Notes: a model not told the origin generated them from the sequence alone. Positions 11,040 to 23,174 are shown, counted from the first letter of the stretch. The stretch: DNA of 64,000 nt from Sphaerolaimus hirsutus (GCA_964036195.1 OZ038452.1:27043785-27107784); one strand, 5' to 3'. A program made the numbers and translations.

Positions 11040-14000
11040 ATGACATCAATAATACCAATAAATATCTCCGACATTTTCGGGAATTACTCCAATGATTCCA
11101 CTCTACCGGAATTCAATTGCAATTTGGTGACCCACAATTGGCTAGAAGCCAAATTAATTCTAATTTCCGGTTTCGGTACGCTAGTTACGGTATTCGGAAT
11201 ATTCGGTAACCTCACCACGGCTATAATATTAACCAGACCTTCGATGAGGTCGCCGAATAATTTATTTCTTACCGCACTGGCTATATACGACACTTGCGTT
11301 CTAGTCACGGCGTTCATGATCTACTCCATGGAATATATCATAGAGTATTTGCAAAGCTACCATTTTTACATCGCCTGGTTGACTTATCTGCGGTTTATGT
11401 TCGCTCTGTCGCACATATCGCAAACGGGTAGCGTTTATACCACTGTCGCGGTGACTATAGAGCGCTTTTTGGCTGTGGTGGTCCCCAAATATGGCAGGTG
11501 GGTGCTTTTTTATTTTTTAGGGTTTAGTTCTGACCCTTCGCACGCCAGATTACAAATGCATGTTTGGATGCTCAATGGACGTGCATATCCGCTCTACATG
11601 TAGATCCGCTGGACACGTAGCAGGGGGTACATGTGAACTGGGCTGAGTTGATTTCGATTTGCAGGGGTAGGAAAGCCCAAACCGCCCATCTATCTATCTA
11701 TCTATCTTTTCCGGAGGCTGCTCAGCTATCTATCTATCCCGGAAGCAATTTTTTTGGCTACTATCCCCTGAACCCCCCAATCGTCCAGCTATCTAGCTTC
11801 TGGTACGATTTTTGAGAAATTTTACACTAATTTTCACCCAAAATCGCTAATTCCCATACCTTTTATAGTTTTTCACCTTCATAATCCTAATTCATGTTCC
11901 TTATTCCTAGTTTCAGCCATTTTTCAAATTCTTTTAGCGATTTTTCTCCCTTTTCTCCCTTCTACACCTTGAAAAAGCCTATATATTGAACCCTCGCCAA
12001 CCCCCCCCCCCCAACCCTCGCCAACCCCCCCCCCCACAAAATTTTTTTTTTCAGCTGTCTATCCAACCTAGGGTTTCAAGGTCCGTCTTCAGCTTTCCGC
12101 AGGCAAAATTTTTTCCGTTGTCCAGCTTCTAAGATTTCCGTTTTCTGGCAAGTGCAAAATTTTGTCTGTTTCCGTTTTCCGTGAAAAAATACTGTTGACA
12201 CCCTAATCCGACCCCCGAGGGTCAAAACCTAGAATACCCCTGGCCAAAATTTTTGCCTCAACATAGATAGATAGCAAGCTGTGCGGCCTCCGGGAAAAAT
12301 AGCTGACTGACCCCCCCCCCCCTTTTTGCGGAAACCATACAATGTGCGGGGGGAGGGTCCTTGGATTAATACAATTGAGGCGTCCAATTCTAAAAGTCGA
12401 CAAGTCCAAAATATGAAAATTTTGAGTTAGACCCGGAAACGTCATCTGGGGCTACTCCCGCACATTTTTCATAATTTTCCATAAATTTTTTGACCTCACA
12501 TGCCCATGTGGCAAAGTGCCAAATTTGACATATTTGGGAAAAATGAAAAAATTTGGGCAAGAAGTCGACAAGTCCACTTAGTTGGGCTAAAAGTCGACAA
12601 GTCCATCCTTCGTTTCCTTTTTTGTTGGGACCAGTCCACCAGACTCAAAATCGCATTTTGTGGACTTGTCGACTTTTAGAATTAGACGCCTCAATTATAC
12701 ATAATTTTTCATTCAAAATTTCGGCTCCTCCCATTTTTAGAGTAGTATGTACAAAACACGGTGCTGCGACGGCAATTCTCTTGGTGACATGTTTTGCGAT
12801 CATGTTTAATTGCACAAAGTTTTTCGAACTCGATGTCTTGCACAATCCCAACTGCCCCGACGGCACCTGGGGCTTGTATGAGTTGCAGGTTTGTAGTAGT
12901 GAAAATGTTTGTCTGTTTTATCTTGTTTTGGTTTCGGAAACCGGTTACTTTACTCTGACATTGGATTTTGTGACAGTTTTGCAAGTGCTAAATGGACAAA
13001 AAAGTGGCAAGTGGCGTGTAAATTTCTAAGTGGTGATTAAATTTATGAGTAACAAGTAAATTTATCAATACATGTACTTGTTAGTTACAAGTTTACTTGT
13101 TACTTTGATATTGACTTCTCACTTGGCTTACCACTAACGATGGCAACCACTCTGGAAAAGTGTTTAAATGTTCAAGTATTTTTTTCTGAAATGACGTTTC
13201 TAATTTTTCTAAAAATAGTTTTCAAATTTTTTAATTTAGTTTCAAATTTTTTGCTGTACTTCAAACATGTTGCCTACTTTTTTTTAATTTTTGGATTTTT
13301 TTAAACAAATAACATTATTTTCAAATTTTTTCTCTTAAATTTCTGATAAATTCTTATGTTATCGGGCTTCTGCAGAGATTTGGATCTTTTCACCATGAAT
13401 GGATCACCACGGAATTGCATTTTCATATAGTCTTTGCATTTTACATGTATTTTCAATGAAAATTCGAAAATTCAAAAACAAACCAATTCAGACAAAGGCA
13501 ATTCAGACAATTTACCCAGTCTCATTGGAACCATACGAAAGAAATATTTTTAATATGTAGTTTTTCACCATTTTCCAGCCTGGCGCGCTAGCAATGAGCC
13601 ATTATTATCAAGTTGTCTACACTCTGTATCTGAGCAATGCAGTAATGGTATTTCTGCCATTTATTTCACTATTGGTTGGAAACACTGCAATCGCCTTGAC
13701 AATTAGGAGAAGCATGAAAAAATTAAGGTTTATTTTTTGTTTTTGTTTTATTTGAGCTCTTGAAAGTTGATTTTGATTTGAATACTACTGTGAGAGGACA
13801 TTTTAAAGTTTTAATAGTTAGTTGTTTGGGGCATTTCTGGCAACTTTATGTCCGATGTGCTATTATATAAACACCTTCCCGATCAAGTCCGGCCCCTCAT
13901 TTTTTATTTTACTTCTGACGTCCTATCTCCAGTTCTAGGACGTGCCAGAAGCTGAAACTTGGGGTAGTTATTGGCGCAACGCCCCTCTACTTCGCTTGTA

Positions 14001-16544
14001 TTGGAGGGGTCGCGGCGATTATCAATCACTTTGGTGTTAAAACAACACAAAAGTGTTTTGTTTTTTTAATTCGATTGCCTGCTGGACCTGTGTGGGACAG
14101 TAATGTTTTGATAAATTTTAAATGCTGCACCCAACACTGTGGTGAGTTGCCAAAAACCGCCTGGCCAGTGTAAAGTATGGGATGGGTGTTGGCGACACAT
14201 CCCCAATCTTGTAGATTTTTACCCCTCCCACAGCTGGAGATACAGCACCCGCAGTGCAAGAAATCAGTGGGGGCCGGACCTAGGGTTGGAAAAAAAACGT
14301 TTTTTTTTTTCTCGATGTTTTTTTTTAAAAAATAACGTTTTTTTTAATAAAAAACGTTTTTTTTTAAAAGCTCCCAGATATGACCTTGTGTCAACATATA
14401 TAGGTATATCAGACAGTTGCAATACTCTGTGATGTTATATATGACCATATAATGGCTGTTGAGGCATGGGATAGCATTATAAGTGGTGATTTGTGTCAAA
14501 AATATCCATTTTTTGTCGACATATCGTTCGTATATCGCCTTATAGTCGAATGTTCGTGACTTCAGGTAAAGTTTCGCACGGAATAGTGATGAAACAAGGT
14601 TAAAAAAGGAGGTTGTTACTTTGGGAGTGATGCTACACACTGTGGAGGTACATGGAAGCACATTACCTCAATATTATATAACTACAGCAACATATGACGG
14701 CTTATTAACCCATGGTAGCACATAGAAATGGATACTTTGATACTAAAAATGCCACAAAACCAATGAAAACGACCACCAATGTCAATTTGTGTGTGAAATT
14801 GCGCGCTTGCGCGCAAAAATTTTGCAAAATACCTAGTGCTTAGTACTAAAAATTTTGGTCGATGTTTTTTTTTAAAAAAAAACATTTCGGACGTCATGTT
14901 TTTTTTTAAAAAAAAACGTTTTTTTTTAATAAAAAACGTTTTAAAAAAAACATCGGCCAACCCTAGCCGGACCTGTGTGTGACACTAAAAAGCCACGAAA
15001 TTTTTTGCACTTAGGGTCACCCACCCTGTAGGGGGTCGCCGCGACCCCTCCAAGTCATGCAAAGTAGAGGGGGGTTGCGCCAATATCTACCCCAAGTTTC
15101 AGCTTCTGGCGCATCCTAGAACTGGAGATAGGACGTCAGAAGTAAAATAAAAAATGGGGGGCCGGACTTGATCGGGAAGGTGTTTGGTATGTTGATTCAG
15201 TAGAGGCTTGAGTGAGCCAATTTACCTTACCATTAAGTACTGGAATGGTAAGTACTGACAATATCTATATAAAAATTTGACACTGCCAATTTTGTATTGT
15301 GAGTGTTGGTTAACTGGTTAATGTGACTATGTGAGATTCAATACTGTTTGCATTGGCACAAACAATTTCCCACGATAATCTCGTCCATATCCTTACACAA
15401 AATGTCATCAAAAAATTTATTCACATCTCTACCTTTTCAAACAACTTTATCAAATTTCAGATGGGCTGAGCGCATTTCCCGACACTCAGAACTTAAAGAA
15501 AAATCACGGGATGCTACCCATGTGCTCATAGTAATTGTGTTCATATTTCTAGTGTGCAACTTTTGGGGCTTTGTCCTGGCACTTTTGGAACGCACCGTTG
15601 GCCAAGAAGTTTTATACAGAGAATACACTAAATTCTATGCATTCAGCAGAGAATCTATCAATTTTCTAGCCATCGTTAATTCCAGCATCAATTTTGTTAT
15701 CTACTGCATTTTTGGCAAGGATTTTCGCAAGGAATTAGTCCTTGTCTATGGATGTGGTGCTGGGGGCTGTGCAGTATTTGTTCCAGAAATGTCGGACACC
15801 TTCCATAATTGGGCAAAGAAGGTGAAATGGGCCAATCAGCTGAAGAAAGGCTCAGTTGATGGAAATGGTGATTCAGATTCAGAGTTGGGAGTCAGTCATT
15901 TTGGGTTGAGAAAGTTTACAGTCAATTTTGCGCTGGCTGCTGGCACTGGAAGAAATCAAGGGAACAGCAGTAATGGCAAAGTGGGCAAAGTTTGCAAACA
16001 ACAGCAAAATGGGATCAAGTCACGTGTGCGTGGAAAAGATCGGCATAAAAATACTGACTTTTTACATCTAGGTTCACCAATACCACAACTGAATTCACCA
16101 TCTGAATTTGAGTTGACTGAAAGCAATTCTATGTCAATGCCACACATTGGCACCTCAAAAGCAAGGAAAATGTCCAATCACAGTGGCAGTATTAATGGAC
16201 AATTGCCACATTATGGCACTGTTGTATCTCAGTTGAAATTGAGTGATACCACCACAAGTGTGAATTTACCTGCTAATACACCTTCAGTTGATTCAATTAT
16301 AACATCTTCAATAATGGCATTACCTGAAAGTACAATTCGTGTTGGTATACAAGTAGGAAATGATGTCCATTTTGAGATGCCTGAAGTTTTGTTGCATAAT
16401 TCTGGTCAGAGTGATATTAGTGCTCATGGTTCAGTTATTCTATACAAAATGGATGCAAAACGGTTAAGAGCTGTGAATAATTGTTCTGTCATTTCTGATG
16501 CTGGAAATAGTGATAGTGAAATTGATGATGTGCTGTATGTCTGA
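11040..16544 (+). CDS. FMRFamide-receptor-like 7TM receptor, four exons
   Basis: A plasma-membrane class A (rhodopsin-type) G-protein-coupled receptor, most like invertebrate FMRFamide and related neuropeptide receptors. Exons 11040-11497, 12741-12888, 13579-13727 and 15461-16541 plus stop have GT-AG borders and matching phases (2, 0, 2) and give 612 residues. The N-terminus has candidate glycosylation sites NIS, NYS and NDS. TM1 is about residues 40-64 (GN57). TM2 carries LAIYD with D84. TM3 ends in ERF (141-143), a DRY variant. TM4 is near 162-180, TM5 near 213-243, TM6 near 270-294 with FLVCNF. TM7 has NSSINFVIY (325-333), whose NFVIY replaces NPxxY as in the fly FMRFamide receptor. The tail of about 270 residues is rich in Ser, Asn and Gly. 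The start is the first Met in frame before TM1; an upstream non-coding exon is possible. Introns 1 and 3 are full of transposons. The ligand cannot be read from the sequence. Confidence 0.88.
11668..12000 (+). repeat. TATC-word family copy in receptor intron 1
   Basis: Contains CTATCTATCTATC words, TTGGCTACTATCCCC and the ACCTTGAAAAAGCCTATATA block also seen near 50570. Lies within the first intron. Confidence 0.62.
12069..12205. mobile_element. Short hAT-like MITE, TAGGGTnTCAA ends, TTTTCCG words
   Basis: The ends are TAGGGTTTCAAGG and TTGACACCCTA. The flanks ATCCAACC (12061-12068) and ATCCGACC (12206-12213) agree at 7 of 8 bases. Lies in receptor intron 1. Same family as 1195-1315. Confidence 0.75.
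12235..12330 (-). repeat. TATC-word family fragment
   Basis: Reverse-oriented piece with TTTTGCCTCAACATAGATAG, TAGCTGACTGA and a C-run. In intron 1. Confidence 0.5.
12373..12696. mobile_element. TIR element with AAGTCGACAAGTCC words
   Basis: About 36 bp at each end, starting AATTGAGGCGTC, are inverted repeats differing at about one base. The same AAGTCGACAAGTCCA word recurs twice inside (about 12566 and 12590). Flanks suggest a 4-bp duplication ATAC (12369-12372 and 12697-12700). It ends only 44 bp before receptor exon 2. Superfamily not assigned. Confidence 0.75.
13869..15185. mobile_element. TIR element, AAACACCTTCCCG ends, split by a hAT-like insert
   Basis: Ends start AAACACCTTCCCGATCAAGT and continue through GCCAGAAGCTGAAACTTGGG and GGGGTCGCGGCGA, with the reverse complement at the right. 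The hAT-like element 14281-14965 is inserted at its middle. Lies in receptor intron 3. A second copy of the family is 54748-61356. Superfamily and target duplication unclear. Confidence 0.8.
14281..14965. mobile_element. hAT-like element, TAGGGTTGG ends (AACGTTTTTT family)
   Basis: The ends TAGGGTTGG and CCAACCCTA are flanked by an exact 8-bp duplication GCCGGACC (14273-14280 and 14966-14973). Sub-ends are AACGTTTTTTTTT arrays. The interior matches 60-360 of the partial copy at the window start. Intronic. Confidence 0.9.
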
Positions 16545-16623
16545 TGGGATTTCTATTGCATTTATTTTGTCTACATTTATTTGTTGACATTCATGTTATT
16601 CTGGTCATTAAAACTTCTCATTC

Positions 16624-16830
16624 TGGGGCCAATTCTATGAGTGTACATGTTACAGAGAAGTGGTAACTGATAAGTTATGATAAGTGACCACATATGTTGT
16701 AATAAAGTGACAAAACTATAAGTTAAATTTTAAAATCTATGGATGAAAATGTATTTACTTGCAATTCGACTTACTGCTTATCACTACTTTCCTATTACCA
16801 CATTTATTGTCCACTTGAAGAATGTGCCCA
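16624..16830. mobile_element. TIR MITE in the receptor 3' UTR region
   Basis: Starts TGGGGCCAATTCTATGAGTG and ends CACTTGAAGAATGTGCCCA, an inverted pair, with GATAAGTTATGATAAGTG words inside. It begins about 80 bp after the receptor stop codon, so it may be part of the 3' UTR. Confidence 0.6.
16701..16706 (+). promoter_or_regulatory. Candidate polyadenylation signal AATAAA
   Basis: First AATAAA after the receptor stop, about 157 bp downstream and inside the MITE 16624-16830. If used, the transposon supplies the cleavage signal. No transcript evidence is available. Confidence 0.35.
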
Positions 16831-17273
16831 AGACCATATTTTCATAAAGATCATTCCATTCTCAATCTTGCCTCTCCATTGAATACCAAAAACCTTCTCA
16901 AAGCTGATTATGTCATATTACTCCCATTTAATAATGATCACACCTTAAATAATTTTTATATCTAACTCAATCACTACATGCCTTCACAAATCCACTCTAC
17001 ACATGAAATGAGCCACATAAAAACAGCATAGCGATGTGTATATCAAAATACACATAAATATGAATGGGTCAACTGAAAATTTTGTCAACACTTGTCCCCG
17101 GTGCTAAACATTTGAACTGTAGTGGTTGTTTTTCATGTTGAGATGTTCAAACCAGATATGATTCATCTTCTTAAAAAAGACACTCAAACCAGTTAAGAAG
17201 TGGCAAAATCAATTTCCTGTAATTTTTTTACACAAGAAAAACATAATTCTCATTGACATAACTTCCTAATCAG

Positions 17274-20200
17274 GCGAAGTAAAAACACTGTTGCGTCAAT
17301 TATTGGATGGAGTGCATCATTTACATGACAATTGGATTTTGCACAGGGATTTGAAAACTTCGAATTTGTTACTGAGTCACAGAGGAATTTTGAAGGTTTG
17401 AATTTTTTTATTTTTTTTATTTACATATGTATTGTATATAGATCCGATGTTTTTTAAGTGTTTTATTTTTGAAGAAAATGTTTGTTTTTTTAAACAACAT
17501 GGGTATCGAAACCGATTTTTCTTAAAACATCAGCCAAATTTTTTTATGTGAAAGCTTCCATTTGTTCATGCTATTTATTGTGTCATAATAAGCTGTGATA
17601 TTTTAGTGTATATAATGGGCCCACACACGCTAGTTGACATCGAACACCAAATGTCAACTGGTGCCGATCCCGATTCAAAGCTTGCTGACGAGTGGACGAA
17701 TGACTTTCAAATGCAATCTTTGAATTAGGAACGGAACCAGTTGACATTTGGTGTCGATGTCAACTAGCGTGTGTGGGGCCAATACCCAGCCAATGTGCTC
17801 CCAATCACTGTCAATATATTAGTCTTCTATTGTGCCTACACACACTAGTTTTCACCGTGACTTACACCGTCACCGTCGTCACCGACTTACCGTCACCGTA
17901 CAATAAGAGCAGGCTGTATGTTGCCATGTCGCTATTTCAGTTTTCACTGAAGTCACGGTGAAAACTAGTGTGTAGGGCCATTGTAACCTAATTGAGACAC
18001 TATTCCATGCCCAACTTCGTCATAGATGTTTGACAAAAAACGATATACCTATACAATAAGTCGACTTAAAACGGATGTTTTTGACAGAAATCACCACTTA
18101 AAACTACCCTAAAACCGGAAAAAATCCCCACTCCAAAAAAAAAACAACCCCATCTAACCCCCCCCCCCCCCCCCGACCTCAGATTGGCGATTTCGGTCTA
18201 GCGCGCGAATATGGGTCCCCCCTAAAACCGTACACGGCGGTGGTGGTCACGCTGTGGTACCGGGCGCCGGAGCTGTTGTTGGGCACCAAGTTGTACAGCA
18301 CGCCGGTCGACATGTGGAGCGTGGGCGTGATTTTGGCAGAGTTTTTGACATTGAAACCTTTGATTCAGGCTAAGGGGGAGGTTGATGCGATAAATAGGAT
18401 TTTTAAGGTTCTTTTTTTTGCTGGTGTGGGTTTTTTATATGGTTAAGTTTGAGATATTCTGGCTTGAGAAGGCGGGTTTTTGTTTTATTGCCCCGCAAGT
18501 GAAATGATTCTGCATAATTGCTTTTACAAATGTATCAGCAACAAGCTGGTAGAAATGTTTATTATCAGAATCTGCCTGCTATTTTACTGTATGGCGGAAA
18601 TGTTTTGTTTTTTTACCTTCTGGCATCGTAAAATCTTTAGGTTTCCAAGATTTTTGTTCAAACAAAAAATTTTTATATAAATTTCCACACAAAATGCACT
18701 GAACCATTCTTGTTTACAGCTTCTCGGCACGCCAAACACGGACATTTGGCCGGAATATGCAGATATGCCGGCTGTGAAAAAGACTACTTTGCCCAGTTTC
18801 CCATACAATCAATTGAGGAAGGTATTTGATAATACTCTTTCCCAGACCGGATTTGAACTTTTAAATCGGTAAGGATGCTTGAATTTTCACTGTCCATCGC
18901 ACTTTTTAGACGGATAAGTGACTATCAAGGCTAAAAAAACTGCCAAAGTAAGTAAGCGAGTAAAATGAAAGAATGTTATATATCTTTCATGACATTTGAC
19001 GTTTTACAGGGTCTGGGATTGGTACCAGAAGTCGGTGTAAAGTGAACGATGTCAGATGAATGTGTCAAATATCACGTGAAATTTCCAGTACGGTCTATAA
19101 AATAAAAATAGTAATTGTCAATTAACATAATCTGTCAATTGACAAACATTTATGTGCTACAAATGACATTTTTACATTGCATAGGCCTACCCGAACCCTC
19201 TAGAATGTTATATAAAGTGTCAAATTACTTGTTATAATAAAAATATGGGTGCACTTACGCAACATTCTACCGTTGTGTGCACGGGAAACGGGGCTCACAC
19301 CGATCTGAGTCCGTGGCACACCGAAGGTAATTGTGCAGTTGGGGTTCAGCTGGATTGGCATGGGGACCTTGGGCAAGAGGCGAAGCTAAGTCCACTAAGC
19401 CAACGACCAGAGGAGATTTGCATTTGTGATGTGGTGTGGTTGTGTTTATCGCTGGTGACACAGGTCTCAAAGTCTAGCATCTCATATTCATAGAAGGGGA
19501 CATGAACAATGAGGGAAATGAGTCAATGACATTAACTGACTTAAACACCCAAGTATACAGAATGGCTGAAACATGAAGTTTAGAGGTTCAGACCAATCAC
19601 TCAAAACTTATACAACAGTAGGAATGCAAGTCTATAGAATATAGTGAATTGTAACTACAACACTACTCTGTGTGAATCAATCAGAATCAATCTAAGGCAC
19701 ACTAGAAAATCCCATCCGAAATGGCATCAATTCAAAAACTTCTCGTTTTTTTAATTACCCCGTTTTTTGAAATTACCCCCCCCCCCCAGTTTCCTGACGT
19801 ACAACCCTGCGCGGCGCATCACCGCTCTGGACGCGCTCGGCCACGCCTGGTTCAAGGAGGAGCCCAGACCCACCCCGTCGGAGATGTTCCCCACCTGGCC
19901 GGCCAAAAGCGAACAGGGGGGTGCCCAAGGCAAATTGCACTCGGTTCGTTGATTGGGGGGGGGTATTGTTTGTTTGTTGTTTTCAGGGGTCCGGTAAGGA
20001 CATACCTGAAGTACCGTATTACCTCGAATTAACCCCCCCCCTTGAATTAACCCCCCCTCGAAATACCCCCCCTAAATTTCGGCTGAGGAAATAATAACCC
20101 CCCCCCTCGAAATACCCCCCCCCTAAATATGAGTGTAACGTGAACGTACATGACAAATACCGCAGTTTGTGATCTGTACAATGCAGAAAACACGTTAAAA

Positions 20201-21340
20201 CTGATGATTAAGTGACGTGAGGGAAGGGTTTATGTGTATATACAGTTTTATATGCCTACAAACACATACAAATCTATGTAATAGTTCGATTTTTCTACGT
20301 CTGCGTATGTGGAATTTCCGAAAATTTCTGGCGTAATAATAGACCCCCCTCGAATAAACCCCCCCTCGAATTATCCCCCCCTCAAATTTTGCTGGCGAAA
20401 TAATAAACCCCCTGGGGGTATTTTGAGGTAATACGGTATATCGTATTTAGTACCTGAGAATGGTTCCAAAAACACTTCCGTATTACCTCGAATTATCCCC
20501 CCTTGAATTAACCTCCCCCCCCCCCTCAAAATGGGCTGGGGAAATAATAAACATCCCTTGAATAAACGACCCTCGAATTGACCCTCCCCCCTCAAAATGG
20601 GCTGGGGAAATAATGATTCCCCATTGAATTAACCCCCCTCGAATTTACCCCCCCCCCCAATTTTGCTGGCGTAATAACAAACCCCCATGGGGGTATTTCG
20701 AGGTAATGCGGTTTCTATATTTTTGATCAATTAATTCTCTGTATTCGTTTCTTCAAAGCGGTGTATCGGCTCGCCGGAATATCTGTCGATTTCAACCCCA
20801 TTAAGTCATTGGTTGATGTTTCTAGTTTTCTCACTGCAATGCACGCCGATTATAAAACACAAGTTTAACGACGATGTTGTTTTAAAAAATCAACAAAAAA
20901 ATTTAAACTTGCCACAGGTGGGACAAAAACTGCACGCGGCAGCGGCTAAGGCGGCTGCGGGGGGCGCCGCGGGGCAAAAAGGTCAAATTGGCAAGGGCGC
21001 TGACACCAAGGGAGAGAAGGTAATCATTGTTGTTGTTGTTTTGGGGGGGGGGGGTTGTATTTTCTTTTCTGTTGCTAGCAATTTTACAAGTTTACAATTG
21101 ACAGAACTACAACCGACTTGATTTGACAATAAAACGTAAATGTGGTAATTTTGCATGTTATGTATTTATTGAGTGTTAATTGTATCGTATTGATCTTTAA
21201 CAAAAAAATTTACAAAAATAAATGTTCAGGCATCTCCAAAGGACGAGAAAAACAAAGATCTTCTGAGCGCGCTGAAAGTGCAGCCCGGTCAGGCGGCGCA
21301 GGGATTCAGTTTGAAATTTGATGCACCAAAATTTAGGTGA
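17274..21340 (+). CDS. CDK11: Cyclin-dependent kinase 11 (PITSLRE), 3' six exons, 5' partial
   Basis: A nuclear Ser/Thr kinase that partners with L-type cyclins and acts in transcription and pre-mRNA splicing. Exons 17274-17395, 18183-18407, 18720-18868, 19790-19943, 20918-21019 and 21230-21340 have GT-AG borders and consistent phases and give 286 residues. Visible motifs: the catalytic loop HRDLKTSN followed by [13 protein letters not shown] in [18 protein letters not shown]; the activation loop and APE in [15 protein letters not shown]; the DMWSVG helix; [13 protein letters not shown]; the CDK11 marker [11 protein letters not shown]; and the tail GFSLKF. An insert rich in Ala, Gly and Lys (exons 5-6) precedes the tail, and six residues (DAPKFR) follow GFSLKF, where the vertebrate protein ends. 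The first exon starts inside a Gly codon, so N-lobe exons with the ATP site must lie upstream; I could not find them here. Assignment to CDK11 rather than CDK10 rests on the C-terminal motifs. Confidence 0.92.
17617..17780. mobile_element. TIR MITE in CDK11 intron, ACCAAATGTCAACTGG type
   Basis: The ends GGGCCCACACACGCTAGTTG and CAACTAGCGTGTGTGGGGCC surround paired ACCAAATGTCAACTGG words and ATTCAAAGCTTGCTGACG. Near-copy of 8778-8955. Confidence 0.82.
17832..17980. mobile_element. TIR MITE in CDK11 intron, TTTTCACCGTGAC type
   Basis: The left end has CTACACACACTAGTTTTCAC and CGTGAC. The right end has GTCACGGTGAAAACTAGTGT and GTAGGGCC. The centre repeats CACCGTCACCG. Same group as 45667-45911 and 62551-62785. 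Confidence 0.82.
20014..20436. mobile_element. TA-targeting CCGTATTACCTC element in CDK11 intron
   Basis: Begins CCGTATTACCTCGAATTAAC and ends with GAGGTAATACGG, each preceded or followed by TA. The interior holds many C-runs joined by CTCGAATTAA words and AAATAATAAACCC. No ORF. Confidence 0.8.
20478..20711. mobile_element. TA-type CCGTATTACCTC element in CDK11 intron
   Basis: Second, shorter copy 40 bp after the first, with ends CCGTATTACCTCG and GAGGTAATGCGG and C-run interior. The flanks read TT rather than TA. Confidence 0.72.
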
Positions 21341-21710
21341 AAGATCGTTGTAAATTGGCTATTGCACGTGATTTAGCGTTGTTTTTATGATGACTTCAAG
21401 TGAGTGGATGTTTTGTGGAATTGAGAATTAATTGCCGACATGTTGAGTAAAATCTCTATTTTCTCAACTTTTTCATCTATTATGTAGAGAAATCATAAAA
21501 ATTCGACAATTTTCGCGACAATTTTGCTTCTACCGCATTTTCCTCGAAATACCCCCTCAAAATGGACACTATGAATTTATTAGCCCCCGTCGAAAAATCT
21601 CCCTCCGACAATAGGTAAAATAAATGAAAAAAAGGTAAAATACGGTTTGTGATACGTTAGAACCTGTTTTATACCATCTATATACCTCTATAAACGTATA
21701 GACTCTTATA

Positions 21711-23022
21711 AACTGCCGGACGAAAATATTGAGAAATCGTGCTTTTAATTTTTGACGGTTTTTTCCTACCCCCACAATAACTTTGTAGCGGCGCCAACCG
21801 CATCAAAATGTAGCCCTAACATTTCTCTACAGGAACCCCCGGGGGGACCCCTGTAGCTGCTTTGACGCGGCCGCAGGGGCGCCTCCCGTAAAAAAATTTC
21901 ATTTTTGGTGTGGTCAAAAAAAATGAGAAATCCAAACCCATTTTTTTGCGCCCTTTACACGCGATGTGTAAAGAGCGCAATATGTTGCGATTTGGATATT
22001 CCTGTACAGAAATGCACGGGCTATCATTTGATACGGCTCGCGATGTTTGTATCATGAAATTTTTGGGGTAAATTTGACTTCTAAAGTTATCGCCGTTTTC
22101 GGTCAGTTTTTCGCGATTTTGACACCATTTTGTTGAGTGCCAGCCTGAATCTGCATGGAGGGGCATGAAAATTAAACGAAAGATGCACAAAACTATGGCG
22201 CATCTTTCTACACGCTCCAAATTCCACAAAACCCCCCTAGAAAAAAGTTGTATATGAACACAAAAAAAATTTTTGTTGTCCAAAAAGACATTCAGGTTCA
22301 GGTGGCCCTGGCAGTGCTCCTGCAGCAGCAGACGGGCCCACGCCATGCGCTCACGGTTCTGGTGATCCTCAAGAACAACTCTGCGTGGGCCACGAGGGAT
22401 GGGAAGCCCCTCGTGGCCATGTAGCGCGCAGGGACCTCAGACTGACGCGGCGCCGAAAAAGTTATTTTGAGTGTTCAAATAAAACTTTTTTTGAGGGTTG
22501 TTTTGGGGAATTTGGAGCGTGTAGAAAGATGCGCCATGTTTTTCTGCATCCTTCATTCAATTTTCGCTCCCCTCCATGCAGATTCAAGCTGGCACTCGAC
22601 AAAATGGCGTCAAAATCGCTAAAAACCGACCAAAAATACATCAATCTTCGCAGTCAAATTTACCCAAAAAAGATTAGGATACAAGCATCGCCAGCCATCT
22701 CAAACGAAAGCCCGGGCATTTCTGTACAGGAATATCCAAACGACATCCTCTTGCGCTCTTTACACAACGCGTGTAAAGAGTGCAAAAAAAATGGGTTTGG
22801 ATTTCTCATTTTTTTTGACCACCCCAAAAATGAAATTTTTTTACGGGAGGCGCCCCTGCGGCCGCGTCAAAGCAGCTAAAGGGGTCCCCCTGGGGGTTCC
22901 TGTAGAGAAATGTTAGGGCTACGTTTTGATGCGGGTGGCCCCCAAAAAAATTACTCTGGGGGGGAATAAAAATCGATTGAAATTTTAAAACGCGATTTCT
23001 CAATATTTTCGTCCGGCAGTTT
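21711..23022. mobile_element. Long fold-back element with GC-rich core
   Basis: Arms of roughly 570 bp (21711-22280 and 22440-23022) are inverted copies; outer ends read CTGCCGGACGAAAATATTGA and its reverse complement. The 160-bp centre is unusually GC-rich and, on the - strand, reads DHQNRERMAWARLLLQEHC in one open frame. I do not recognise it; it may be a captured exon or a transposase remnant. Confidence 0.8.
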
Positions 23023-23174
23023 AAATACATACTGATTATTGTTGTATTTTTCAACGTCTGCATACGTTACAGCCAACAAATTAGTACTGGGAGTTCAAAA
23101 ATTCTGGCGAAACAATAACCCCGCCCCCTCGTTTAACCCCCCCCCCCCCCCTCAAAATTCTCACTGTGAAACAA

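Noticed and set aside
19245-19493. 82-codon frame in a CDK11 intron
   Set aside because: It is not in phase with flanking exons and lacks kinase similarity; the CDK11 reading is continuous without it.
21816-22879. Long open frames of 176 (-) and 164 (+) codons with similar text
   Set aside because: They are the two arms of the fold-back element read in opposite directions; similarity follows from the inverted repeat.
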